This document shows, in pieces, positions 33,286 through 41,958 of a stretch of 64,000 nucleotides of DNA. The position numbers and the translations under genes were made by a program. Within the stretch, counting starts at the first letter, position 1; every line of letters begins with the position of its first letter. The notes below the pieces were generated by a model. The model searched no databases. It was not told the DNA's origin and saw only the letters and a list, made by a program, of their open reading frames with translations. The stretch is from RGIG4140 sp045655105 (GTDB lineage Bacteria; Pseudomonadota; Alphaproteobacteria; CAAHEQ01; UBA3637). The DNA is taken from contig JAZOOQ010000059.1 of the NCBI GenBank assembly GCA_045655105.1, positions 1 through 64,000 of the forward strand. The letters are read 5' to 3'.

Positions 33286-36096
33286 ATGAATGAAACATCA
33301 ATAAGTTCAATGGTGGTTGACACGGTTACCGCTCCAATTGAAGAGGAAATGCGCAAATCTTATTTAGATTATGCTATGAGCGTTATTGTTTCTCGTGCCC
33401 TTCCAGATGTTCGCGATGGGTTAAAGCCTGTTCATCGCCGGATTTTGTTTTCAATGCATGAAAACGGATATGATTACAATAAGCCGTTCAGAAAATCCGC
33501 TCGTATCGTTGGGGACGTGATGGGTAAATATCACCCTCATGGGGATAGTTCTATTTACGAAGCTATGGTTCGTATGGCTCAAACATTTTCAATGCGTGTT
33601 CCACTTGTGGGTTCTCAAGGTAACTTTGGGTCTATGGATGGGGATAAAGCTGCTGCTATGCGTTATACAGAAGCGCGTTTAGCTCAAACAGCTCATTGTT
33701 TGTTAGAAGATATTGATAAAGACACGGTTGATTTTAGACCAAACTATGATGAAACATGTCAAGAACCAGAAGTTTTGCCTGCTAGATTTCCAAACCTTTT
33801 AGTTAATGGTTCTGGTGGTATTGCTGTTGGTATGGCAACAAATATCCCGCCACATAACCCAGGTGAAGTTATTTCAGCTGCGATTGCTATGATTGATAAT
33901 CCAGAAATCACAATTGATGAATTGATGGATTATGTGCCTGCACCTGATTTTCCGACAGGTGGTTTAATTTTGGGCAGAGGTGGTGCAAGATCAGCCTATA
34001 CAACGGGACGTGGTTCTGTGATTATGCGTGGAAGAACCTCAATTGAAGAAATTAAAAAAGACCGTATGGCCATTATTGTAACCGAAGTTCCATATCAGGT
34101 GAACAAAGCCGAGATGATTATCCGCATTGCTCAGCTGGTTAAAGATAAGGTTATTGAAGGTATTTCTGATTTAAGGGATGAATCTGACCGCCAAGGTGTT
34201 CGTGTTGTTATTGAACTTAAAAAGGATGCTCATCCAGATGTTGTGTTGAACCAATTGTTCAAATATACATCTCTTCAAACCAGCTTTAGCATGAATATGT
34301 TGGCCTTGAATAATGGTCGTCCAGAATTGATGAATTTAAAGCAAATTTTAGATGCCTTTATCAAGTTCCGTGAAGAAGTTGTTCGCCGCAGAACGGTTTA
34401 TGAATTGAACAAAGCCCGCGATAGAGCGCATGTTTTGGTTGGTTTAGCTATTGCTGTTGCAAATCTTGATAACGTGATCGAAATGATTAAAAGTGCTCCA
34501 GATCCACAGGTTGCTAAACAACGCTTGATGTCAACAAAGTGGGATGCTGCTGATGTGGCTGCTTTAATTGATTTGATTGATGAACCAGATAGAAAAGTTG
34601 TTGAAGGCACCTATATGCTTTCAGAAGCTCAAGCCAAAGCAATTTTGGACTTGAAGCTGAACCGTTTGACAGGTTTAGAACGCGATAAAATCCATTCTGA
34701 AGTTGGCGAATTGGCTGCTTTAATTAAAGGATTTTTATCAACACTTGCTTCTCGTGAAAAGATTTATGCGATTATCAGAGAAGAATTAGAAGTTGTGAAA
34801 GCTCAAGTTTCTTCTGAACGGTTAACAACAATTGATAATGCTGAATTTGAACAAGATATGGAAGATTTAATTCCAAGAGAAACAATGGTTGTTACAGTTT
34901 CAAACAACGGATATATTAAACGTGTTCCTTTATCAACATATCGCGCACAAAACCGCGGTGGAAAAGGGCGTTCTGGTATGTCAACAAGAGAAGAAGATCA
35001 AGTTTCTCAATTGTTTGTGGCTTGCACACATAGTCCACTTTTATTCTTCTCTAGCCGTGGGATTGTGTATAAAATCAAAACATATAGATTGCCAGAAGGA
35101 TCTCCACAATCGCTTGGTAAAGCATTGATTAACCTTTTGCCATTACAACAAGGTGAAACAATTTCAACGATTTTAACATTGCCAGAATCTCAAGAAGAAT
35201 GCGGTGATCAAACAGTGATGTTTGCAACGGCATCTGGTGGCGTTAGACGTAACAGATTAACAGATTTCTATAACGTTCAATCTAATGGTAAAATTGCCAT
35301 GAAGCTTGATGAAGGGGATAAACTCATTGGTGTTGAAATCTGTAATGATTCTGATGACGTTTTATTGGCCGCTGCTGGTGGTAAATGCGTGCGTTTCCCT
35401 GTAACAGATGTGCGCGTATTTGAATCAAGAGCTTCAACAGGGGTTCGTGGGATGAAATTGCCAGAAGGTGAAAGCGTTATTTCCATGTCAATTGTTAAAC
35501 ACGCAAAAGCCGATATTGAAAAACGCGATGCCTATTTGAAAGAAGCTGCCGCTAGAAGACGGGCTTTAGGTGAAACAGATGAAGTTGAAACCGTTGAAAC
35601 AGAAACAACAACGAATGCAACATTAACACCTGAAGAATTTGAAAAAATGGCTGCTGATGAAGAATTTATCTTAACAATCACGGATAAAGGTTTTGGTAAA
35701 CGCACAAGTGCTTATGAATATCGCATTACAGCGCGTGGTACCTCTGGTGTAACAAACATTAAGATGGATGATCGTCGTAAAGCTGATGTTGTTGCCACAA
35801 TGCCAGTGCCAGATGATGCTCACTTGATGATGGTGACAGATGGTGGTAAACTTATTCGTATGCGTATCAGTGATATTAAAATTGCAGGGCGTAGTACAAT
35901 GGGTGTTATCTTGTTCCGTTTGGATAAAGATGAAAAAGTTGTGTCTGCAACATGCATTACTGATGTGGAAGAAGAGGTTGAAGAAACAGAAGAAACGCCA
36001 GTTTTAACTGAGACACCTTCATCTGAAACAGTTTTGCAAGATGAGGAAGAAACAATCATTGAAACTGTTGAAGCATCAACAGATGAAATAGAATAA
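33286..36096 (+). CDS. gyrA: DNA gyrase subunit A
   Basis: Breakage-reunion subunit of gyrase, which introduces negative supercoils using ATP hydrolysed by GyrB. The 936-aa protein has catalytic Y127 in AAAMRYTEARL. The quinolone region is GKYHPHGDSSIYEAM; the position equal to E. coli S83 is Ser88 (sensitive type) and that equal to D87 is Glu92. The GyrA box QNRGGKG (555-561) confirms gyrase rather than topoisomerase IV. The C-terminal pinwheel has an inserted charged segment (about 740-785), and the tail is very acidic. It is longer than E. coli (875 aa), mainly through these two parts. It ends at a strong terminator. Confidence 0.96.
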   Translation: MNETSISSMVVDTVTAPIEEEMRKSYLDYAMSVIVSRALPDVRDGLKPVHRRILFSMHENGYDYNKPFRKSARIVGDVMGKYHPHGDSSIYEAMVRMAQTFSMRVPLVGSQGNFGSMDGDKAAAMRYTEARLAQTAHCLLEDIDKDTVDFRPNYDETCQEPEVLPARFPNLLVNGSGGIAVGMATNIPPHNPGEVISAAIAMIDNPEITIDELMDYVPAPDFPTGGLILGRGGARSAYTTGRGSVIMRGRTSIEEIKKDRMAIIVTEVPYQVNKAEMIIRIAQLVKDKVIEGISDLRDESDRQGVRVVIELKKDAHPDVVLNQLFKYTSLQTSFSMNMLALNNGRPELMNLKQILDAFIKFREEVVRRRTVYELNKARDRAHVLVGLAIAVANLDNVIEMIKSAPDPQVAKQRLMSTKWDAADVAALIDLIDEPDRKVVEGTYMLSEAQAKAILDLKLNRLTGLERDKIHSEVGELAALIKGFLSTLASREKIYAIIREELEVVKAQVSSERLTTIDNAEFEQDMEDLIPRETMVVTVSNNGYIKRVPLSTYRAQNRGGKGRSGMSTREEDQVSQLFVACTHSPLLFFSSRGIVYKIKTYRLPEGSPQSLGKALINLLPLQQGETISTILTLPESQEECGDQTVMFATASGGVRRNRLTDFYNVQSNGKIAMKLDEGDKLIGVEICNDSDDVLLAAAGGKCVRFPVTDVRVFESRASTGVRGMKLPEGESVISMSIVKHAKADIEKRDAYLKEAAARRRALGETDEVETVETETTTNATLTPEEFEKMAADEEFILTITDKGFGKRTSAYEYRITARGTSGVTNIKMDDRRKADVVATMPVPDDAHLMMVTDGGKLIRMRISDIKIAGRSTMGVILFRLDKDEKVVSATCITDVEEEVEETEETPVLTETPSSETVLQDEEETIIETVEASTDEIE

Positions 36097-36116
36097 GATG
36101 TTTTATTCTTTAAATG

Positions 36117-36146
36117 AAAAAGCGCCTGAAATCAGGCGCTTTTTTA
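36117..36146 (+). terminator. Terminator of ssb-gyrA
   Basis: A GC-rich 9-bp stem AGCGCCTGA (36121-36129 with 36132-36140) is extended by AAAA/TTTT and followed by a T-run. It lies 20 nt after the gyrA stop. Confidence 0.9.
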
Positions 36147-36296
36147 TAATTTCTAATGATGAATTTCATGAAGAACAAGGGAGTTTTATCAGCTTTGAAA
36201 TAAAAACGATATAAAAAACTAAAAAGAGTCGTTAATTGTTATCTTAAAAAAAAGTGATAATTTATTTTTTTTGTGTTTTAAAGTTTATTTTTTATA

Positions 36297-36326
36297 AAAA
36301 AGGAGGGTTTTAATCCTCCTTTTTTT
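36297..36326 (-). terminator. Terminator of the glucokinase gene
   Basis: The stem AGGAGG/CCTCCT (36301-36306 with 36315-36320) is extended by A/T runs on both sides. Read on the minus strand it is followed by TTTTTTAT, as needed for the gene ending at 36329. The 150 nt between this and the gyrA terminator hold nothing recognisable. Confidence 0.75.
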
Positions 36327-36328
36327 AT

Positions 36329-37552
36329 TTATTTTTGCAAAGATTGATTTCTTTTTTGTATATTTTTAATTGGAAGATTTTGCGTTGCAATTTTATATTT
36401 TTCAACTGCAGTCATCACCCGTTTCATTTGAGGTAATACATGTGGGCATTCGGCTTCAATTAACGCATAAACCGTTGCTAAAGATTGCATTAAATTTGTG
36501 TTTGTTCGTTTTTTTGTTTCTTCTAAAGTGTTTTCTTGAATGAGTCTTTGAGCACGAACAATTGCGCCTTTTTCAGCCATTTCGCGATATAAGGAAACAG
36601 AAAAACGAAGGTTTTTCATGGCATCTGTCATCCCCGCGCGTGTTTCAAGTTGTTGTTTAAAATATTTTGATTGTTCAAATCTGCCTTGCACCCAAGAACT
36701 AGCGAATAATCCACCGCAATAAAAAATATTATCTGTTTTTACTGTTGAAGCAATTGAGCCTGTATGCGCACCAAGATAAGCAAAAACAATATCAAATGTT
36801 TTAAGTGCAATTGGATCCCCAGATTCGGCTAATTTTTCAATATTAAAGGCGCAAATTAAGTTATTTGAATCAGGTGGAATAACGCCATCTTTTAAAGCAT
36901 GGTAAACATTGCGAATGCCTGTTCCAGAAATGATATGTTCAACAACAATTCCCTTGCCGTTTGTTTGATATCTTTCTTTTAAGGCCTTTATAACTTTATC
37001 TCTTAACTCATTGTCTTTATTTCCAAAATCAATATAAGGTAAAGAACTGTGACCTGATTCAGAGGTATATATCATTTGATTTTTTTCACCGTTTTTCATT
37101 AATAAACAAGTGCCACATCCTGTGCCAAGACCTAAAACAACAATTTTTTCTTTTGTTAAATCTGCTACTTGTTGTTGGCCAAATAAGGTGCGATATTGAT
37201 GTTTTTCTAATCCAGCAATGGCCCAACCTTGAAGCGCAAAGTCATTATCAAGGCTCACTTTTTTAAATTGTGGCATTTTTGCTTTTAATTTTGGAACACT
37301 TACGCGCCATGGCGTGTTGCTGGTTAACACTTCATTGGTTTCTTCATCAATATTGCCAGCAGCCCCAATCACACAAAGAGTCGGTTTTTTATTTGTTTCA
37401 GTAAGATATGTTTCAACCGCTTCTTCAAATGATTTAAATTTGGAAACTAAATATTTTTTATCAAAATTTGCTTTTTCATCCCCTTGTGTATAGGTGCCAA
37501 AACGAACATTAGTGCCGCCGACATCGGCAAGCAAAACAGTTTCTTTATGCAT
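36329..37552 (-). CDS. glk: Glucokinase-family sugar kinase with C-terminal extension
   Basis: Phosphorylates glucose to glucose-6-phosphate for glycolysis (family role). The 407-aa protein shows the glucokinase (Glk, non-ROK) pattern: LLADVGGTNVRFG, ATP phosphate loop, at 7-19; SNTPWRVSVPKLK; NDFALQGWAIAG with the catalytic Asp; LGLGTGCGTCLL; ESGHSSLP; and HIISGTGIRNVYHAL. E. coli Glk is 321 aa. About 70 extra residues form a helical, basic C-terminal extension (about 335-407). The ATG at 37552 follows GGAAGAG-type text. It is a single gene with its own terminator. The extension may affect assembly or regulation. Confidence 0.85.
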   Translation of the reverse strand: MHKETVLLADVGGTNVRFGTYTQGDEKANFDKKYLVSKFKSFEEAVETYLTETNKKPTLCVIGAAGNIDEETNEVLTSNTPWRVSVPKLKAKMPQFKKVSLDNDFALQGWAIAGLEKHQYRTLFGQQQVADLTKEKIVVLGLGTGCGTCLLMKNGEKNQMIYTSESGHSSLPYIDFGNKDNELRDKVIKALKERYQTNGKGIVVEHIISGTGIRNVYHALKDGVIPPDSNNLICAFNIEKLAESGDPIALKTFDIVFAYLGAHTGSIASTVKTDNIFYCGGLFASSWVQGRFEQSKYFKQQLETRAGMTDAMKNLRFSVSLYREMAEKGAIVRAQRLIQENTLEETKKRTNTNLMQSLATVYALIEAECPHVLPQMKRVMTAVEKYKIATQNLPIKNIQKRNQSLQK

Positions 37553-37650
37553 GCTCTTCCTCCACTATAAATTCAAGGAATAGTAACATACTCTTGAACG
37601 CGTTGTCAACTTTTAAGAAAATAAAATTTATTAGTGGATATGAAGAAACT

Positions 37651-38250
37651 TTATCCCATGTTTTGGTTATTTATACGAGAAGAAATCATTTGAATTTCTT
37701 GATTTGAAATACCTAAATCTTTTGCGCTTAAATTAATTACTTGCCCATGATCTCTTAAATATCCAGAGGCGTTTGTTTGTTCTCTTGTTTGAAGGACAAC
37801 AGAACGTATTTGAGCGATTTTTTCGGCGCTAAAGCCCATGTTTTCCAAATCTTTTGCTGTAACATTTTTAAATAATTCTTCATGTTCTTGATCATAAGCT
37901 GCTAAAGCTTCTTTAGACATTCCGCCCATCCAAGTTGGCATATGTCTTTCCCACCAATTGGGTTTATCTGATTTGCTGGTTTTAGAAGATTCATGGGTGG
38001 TGTTTGTTTGATTGCTTGAGCTATTTTTGTTTCCAAAAAGTCTTTGCCAGAAAGATGGTCTATTTGCTTGAGCAGCTCTTTCTGCCGCTTCAAAAGCTTG
38101 GCGTTCTTGAGGGTTATCTAAATCATAAGCTCTTTGAAAATAAGGGTTCTCATGCGTGTTTGAACCAGCAGAAATTTGTTGATCAGAATCCGCCTCTAAT
38201 AATTCAGGTGGAATATCACCATTTTGAACATCATATCGATTATTGCTCAT
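37651..38250 (-). CDS. Hypothetical hydrophilic protein, 199 aa
   Basis: Not recognised. The sequence has no signal peptide or membrane segment. It is Asn/Gln/Ser-rich with a disordered middle (about 75-95), tryptophan-rich patches (SFWQRLFG and PNWWERHMPTWMGG) and two similar short helical units near the C-terminus, VTAKDLENMGFSAEKIAQIR and LSAKDLGISNQEIQMISSR. Both repeat xSAKDL-type text followed by helix. The TAKDLxxMGxS pattern could be a protein-interaction repeat. AGGAGG lies about 8 nt before the ATG. A secreted effector-like role is possible but not shown. Confidence 0.7.
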   Translation of the reverse strand: MSNNRYDVQNGDIPPELLEADSDQQISAGSNTHENPYFQRAYDLDNPQERQAFEAAERAAQANRPSFWQRLFGNKNSSSNQTNTTHESSKTSKSDKPNWWERHMPTWMGGMSKEALAAYDQEHEELFKNVTAKDLENMGFSAEKIAQIRSVVLQTREQTNASGYLRDHGQVINLSAKDLGISNQEIQMISSRINNQNMG

Positions 38251-38296
38251 TTGTGCCTCCTTTTTTTTGTGATTTTACCATTATATCATATTTGCT

Positions 38297-38845
38297 TTAA
38301 AATTTCAAGCGGATCCAAGTGAATAAGACGTTGCCATTATTTTTTCCACCTGGGATATAAGTGTTTTCAACAATAAGGCGTTTATATTCAAATCCAAAAA
38401 GGGGAAGGGGAGCTGGAAAGGGAATATAATTATATTCTTCGCGTGCTGTAACTCCTAAAATGCCACCAGCAAGAAGATAAAAATCTTTTTTCTTATTCAT
38501 GGCCCAGCGCTTTGAAAAAGAATAGCCTAAAAAAGGTTCGGTTTTGTTATGTGAATCTTGAAATTTTAAGATGAAAAGAGAATGCCTGTTTTCTTTTGAA
38601 TCAATATAATCTTTGCTAAATCCAATTCCCCATGGGCGTTCATTATATGAATCAATTTTTTCTTTATCGTATGTTAAGCGATTATGCCATGTGTTTACAG
38701 GAATGATAAGAGAATAATCTTTTGATTTTAATATGTTACAAATGCCTTTTTTAGCAATACTTAAATAAGATTGCTTGTTGTTTGTTTCAGAAAAAGATGT
38801 TATTGGTAACAAAAATAAAGCTAAAATTAAGATGATTTTTTTCAT
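38297..38845 (-). CDS. pagP: Lipid A palmitoyltransferase PagP
   Basis: Outer-membrane enzyme that moves palmitate from a phospholipid to lipid A, which increases resistance to cationic peptides in species where it was studied. The 182-aa protein has a signal peptide (1-19), the N-terminal amphipathic helix and an 8-strand barrel. Family motifs are IPVNTWHNRLTYDKEKIDSYN, KFQDSHNK, GVTAREEYNYIP and a TYIPGGKNNGNV-like end. The catalytic triad equals H54, D97 and S98. I start at 38845, where AGAAGGAA precedes the ATG and the signal peptide begins; 14 extra codons upstream are unlikely. The protein ends in Phe (IRLKF) as barrels usually do. Confidence 0.93.
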   Translation of the reverse strand: MKKIILILALFLLPITSFSETNNKQSYLSIAKKGICNILKSKDYSLIIPVNTWHNRLTYDKEKIDSYNERPWGIGFSKDYIDSKENRHSLFILKFQDSHNKTEPFLGYSFSKRWAMNKKKDFYLLAGGILGVTAREEYNYIPFPAPLPLFGFEYKRLIVENTYIPGGKNNGNVLFTWIRLKF

Positions 38846-38888
38846 TTTTTCCTTCTGATTTTTTAGATAATCATTTAAATTTTTCAAG

Positions 38889-39674
38889 TTATTTTAAATA
38901 GCAAAAAACGGGAACATGATCAGATGGTTTTTCTAATCCACGATATTCTTTTAAAATGCCGCTGGCTTGAATTCGTTTTTCTTTTTCTTGAGGAATAAAA
39001 ATATGGTCTAAAAGCATTCCTAAATTTTTAAACCAACATCCCCCTTGAAAATCCCAAAAGGAATAAGTGTAAGGCGTTGGATTAAATAATCTTATAGCAT
39101 TTATAAGCCCTTGTTTTTGCATATTGTTAAATTCATTTCTGACTTCAAAAACCATTAAGGCGTTTTGGCGGTAAAGTTCTGGATTATAAACATCAGAATC
39201 TTTTTCAATAACGTTAAAATCACCACCAATAATGAAAAAAGTTTTTTCTTTTTGTAAGGTTTCTAAATGTTGATTTAAAGCTTTCATCCATTTGATTTTA
39301 TAGCGCAATCTTTCATTATTGAAAGGATCTTTTTCAGGAGGGTTTCCATTTGGAACATAAACCGAAATAAAATGAATATTATTCAACATGCATTCAATAA
39401 AACGGGCAGGGGGTGTTTCATCTTCAAGAGTTGGCAGATCGGTGTATTTTATTTCTAATTCTTTTTTGGAAAGAATAGCAACGCCATTAAATCCTTTTTC
39501 TCCGCGGATATAAGAGTGATATCCTAATGAAGAAATTTCTTCAAACGGAAAAGTTTCATGAGTTGCTTTAATTTCTTGAAGCAAAACAATATCAGGGTTT
39601 TCCTCGGTTAAAAGCTTTTTTAAAAGTGGTAAACGTGCTCTAACAGAAGCAACGTTCCAAGAAATAATTTGCAT
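38889..39674 (-). CDS. xthA: Exodeoxyribonuclease III
   Basis: AP endonuclease and 3' exonuclease of base-excision repair, 261 aa. The EEP nuclease fold shows SWNVASVRARL (7-ish start), LLQEIKAT with the metal-binding Glu, YVPNG, GGDFNVIEKDSDVYNPE with catalytic Asp/Asn, and the C-terminal SDHVPV with catalytic Asp-His. All catalytic residues are present and the length is normal (268 aa in E. coli). The insertion WWFKNLGMLLDHI-type region (here CWFKNLGMLLDHIF) is typical of alphaproteobacterial ExoIII. It is divergent from the secreted metalloprotease-like gene, with 31 nt between starts, so they may share promoter sequence. Confidence 0.94.
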   Translation of the reverse strand: MQIISWNVASVRARLPLLKKLLTEENPDIVLLQEIKATHETFPFEEISSLGYHSYIRGEKGFNGVAILSKKELEIKYTDLPTLEDETPPARFIECMLNNIHFISVYVPNGNPPEKDPFNNERLRYKIKWMKALNQHLETLQKEKTFFIIGGDFNVIEKDSDVYNPELYRQNALMVFEVRNEFNNMQKQGLINAIRLFNPTPYTYSFWDFQGGCWFKNLGMLLDHIFIPQEKEKRIQASGILKEYRGLEKPSDHVPVFCYLK

Positions 39675-39705
39675 TTTAAAATTCCTTTATGCTATATGTA
39701 TATTT

Positions 39706-40353
39706 ATGAAAAAAATATGTATTTTTTTAATATGCCTTTTATTTTCAATAAATGCAACAGCTGATTGTCCAAAACAAAAGGTTGAAATTCATTTCAAGTA
39801 TAAACTTGGAAAGATTATTTATAATTATTCTCTTTCTCGTTTTGAATTTGCAAAAAGGATTCCAAAATTCAGGCATAATCCTGCAAATGTTTTGGGGTTA
39901 ACGGTTTCAAGATTGGATGTTTCTTTCCCAAAAGTTGAAGGGAAAGTTTTTCAACATAAAGGGAAATATTGCGTAGGAGTTACAAAAATTAATTTTGAAA
40001 TTGGTTTTGATAAATTCAATGTTTATATTGACAAGAAATATGGTTATGGCACTTGTGAAAGACGTGTGATTAAAGAGCATGAAGATGAGCATGTTGCCAT
40101 CTATAAAGAGGGGATGCGTTTTTTTGCGCCAGATATTAAAAAAGCCATTCGAAATGCCGTTAAAGAATTAAAACCTCAAGAGGTTAATTCTGAAGCAATG
40201 GGCCAGAGAATTTTTGAAGAACAAGCAAAACAAGTTATCAATAAAGTGCAACCTTTATTAAATCACATTAATAAAAAATTAGAAGAAAAACAAGGAGCTC
40301 TTGATTCGCCAGAATCTTATGCTCGAAGCAATAAAAAGTGCCGAAATTGGTAA
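39706..40353 (+). CDS. Exported putative Zn-dependent protease (HEDEH motif)
   Basis: A 215-aa protein with a signal peptide (1-19, ends INATA). A beta-rich region of about 100 residues follows, then IKEHEDEHVAIYKEG, which contains HExxH as H125-E126-D127-E128-H129. The arrangement resembles the DUF922/COG5661 group of predicted secreted zinc proteases. The C-terminus (about 160-215) is a charged helical tail. Cys21, Cys89 and Cys117 could form a disulphide. Proteolysis is inferred from the motif only. It is divergent from xthA and convergent with the ZntB-like gene, which ends 1 nt away. Confidence 0.7.
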   Translation: MKKICIFLICLLFSINATADCPKQKVEIHFKYKLGKIIYNYSLSRFEFAKRIPKFRHNPANVLGLTVSRLDVSFPKVEGKVFQHKGKYCVGVTKINFEIGFDKFNVYIDKKYGYGTCERRVIKEHEDEHVAIYKEGMRFFAPDIKKAIRNAVKELKPQEVNSEAMGQRIFEEQAKQVINKVQPLLNHINKKLEEKQGALDSPESYARSNKKCRNW

Positions 40354-41322
40354 TTAAAACCAACGCATTTTTTTAAGGAAAAAGAGTTGTAACAAGGCAA
40401 TAATGAATAAGAAAATTGCAATTGTTATAAAGCCGCGTTCGTCCTGATTGAAGGGAATACCGCCAATATTTGCGCCAAGTAAACCGGTAACAAATGTAAG
40501 AGGCGTGAAAATAACAATGACAATAGACATTAAATACATTGTTTGGTTTAAATTAACATTTGTTCTTGAATCTAATTCTTCTTGTGTAACCGTTGAGTGA
40601 TCGCGGGCGGAATTTAAATCTTCCACAGCTTTAGACATATCTAAATAAATTTCGCGCAATTGGTTTGTGTTTTCTTCAGTTAAAACAGCGTGATCCACGT
40701 TGCGTAGCACTTTTGCCACATCTCTTTGTGGAACGATATATCGGCGAAGTCCAACAATTTTGTGTCTTAATTGGCTTAAATTTTCGCGAATAGATTTGTT
40801 TTTAAAGCTTTCTGCTTCGATTACAAGTTCTTCAAGCTCATCAACCTCATCAGCAATTTTTGCAATTGCTGTTTCAATCTGCTCCGTTAAAATTTTATTA
40901 ATCGCAATAAAAATATCAGAAGGGGTTTTAGGCCCTTTTCCTTTTTTTAATTGCGTTCTGATTTTTTTTACAGCAGACATGGATCGGTGAGATAATGTTA
41001 AAATTCTTTTTTCTTCAACCCACATGTGAAGCGCGATCATATCATCAATATCAGCTGATTTTTGCATATTAACCCCGCGCATAACAACTAAAATGCCATT
41101 TTTTCGTGGGAAATATCTTGGAGAAGTATCTTCATCAATCAAGTTTTCAATCACTCGGTCGTCTAACCCCATATCTTTAAGCCATTCTTGGTTTTCTTCA
41201 TCTTTATAGTCGATATGGATCCAAATGGGTTTATTTGGTTTATTTGGAATTTTATCCCATGAAAGTGGCTTAGAGCCACCTTTGCCATCAAGAGATAAAC
41301 AAAACTCTGGAGTAATAGCCAT
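40354..41322 (-). CDS. zntB: CorA/ZntB-family divalent-metal transporter
   Basis: Inner-membrane cation transporter of 322 aa, probably pentameric. There is a large cytoplasmic alpha/beta funnel domain (1-260), a long helix, and two membrane segments near the C-terminus. The pore signature is GANIGGIPF, the ZntB-like form of the CorA GMN motif (E. coli ZntB has GVNVGGIP). IPNKPNKPIWIHIDYKDEEN near the start and RYFPRKNGILVVMRGVN are also ZntB-like. ZntB has been linked to zinc transport. AAAGGAGAA precedes the ATG at 41322. Confidence 0.87.
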   Translation of the reverse strand: MAITPEFCLSLDGKGGSKPLSWDKIPNKPNKPIWIHIDYKDEENQEWLKDMGLDDRVIENLIDEDTSPRYFPRKNGILVVMRGVNMQKSADIDDMIALHMWVEEKRILTLSHRSMSAVKKIRTQLKKGKGPKTPSDIFIAINKILTEQIETAIAKIADEVDELEELVIEAESFKNKSIRENLSQLRHKIVGLRRYIVPQRDVAKVLRNVDHAVLTEENTNQLREIYLDMSKAVEDLNSARDHSTVTQEELDSRTNVNLNQTMYLMSIVIVIFTPLTFVTGLLGANIGGIPFNQDERGFITIAIFLFIIALLQLFFLKKMRWF

Positions 41323-41348
41323 AACTTTTCTCCTTTTTTAAGGGATGG

Positions 41349-41948
41349 TTATTCAATGCAGCAATCAACTGCCTTTCTGACAACGCTTTTTAATTTACCC
41401 ATTAATGAAGTTGGTTCTTGAGCTGGTTCTGTTAAAGCAGGAGTTGCATCTTGAGAAATAGGTGTTGTTGGTTTCATTAATTGTTCTGCTTCTTTTTTCA
41501 CTTCTTCAACAGAATCTGGTTTCCAAGCAATTTCTTTGGTGTCAATAATATTCATATTTAAACCCCAGAAAAGGCAATATAAATCATAAGCTTGGTTGAA
41601 TAAATCATAAGCATCTTTTGTGTTTCCCATGCTTTGTTGCTTGGTTCCAACTTCCATTAAACGCATAGATGTTGCAAGTAAATGCTTTGAAATACACCAA
41701 ACTTCGCCCTCATAAGAAGGAATGATTTTAAGCATTAAATTTTTGCGCATTTCTCTTACATCTGTGATCATGTCATAGAAAGAGTTTTTTCCTGTTTTTG
41801 CACCAGAAAACATTAAGTGTTCTTCAATTGAAATCAAATTCATAATGGCAATTGTTAAATCTTGATCTGAAGATAAATCTTTTGGATTTTTTTTCTTCAT
41901 ATTATCAATGCGTTCAACAAATTCTTTTACATTTTCTGCTTTTTTCAT
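41349..41948 (-). CDS. Hypothetical protein, 199 aa, mostly helical
   Basis: Not recognised. A cytoplasmic protein without signal or membrane segments. It is predicted to be largely helical (residues 1-150), with a TPR-like stretch VGTKQQSMGNTKDAYDLFNQ (the classic G/A/Y/F spacing of a TPR helix pair, followed by a Tyr/Leu-rich helix). The end is a Pro/Thr/Glu-rich linker (about 160-185) and a basic Cys-containing tail (VVRKAVDCCIE). AGGAGAAATC precedes the ATG at 41948. The membrane-protein gene at 41959-42525 lies 10 nt upstream, so the two are co-transcribed. Confidence 0.7.
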   Translation of the reverse strand: MKKAENVKEFVERIDNMKKKNPKDLSSDQDLTIAIMNLISIEEHLMFSGAKTGKNSFYDMITDVREMRKNLMLKIIPSYEGEVWCISKHLLATSMRLMEVGTKQQSMGNTKDAYDLFNQAYDLYCLFWGLNMNIIDTKEIAWKPDSVEEVKKEAEQLMKPTTPISQDATPALTEPAQEPTSLMGKLKSVVRKAVDCCIE

Positions 41949-41958
41949 TTGATTTCTC

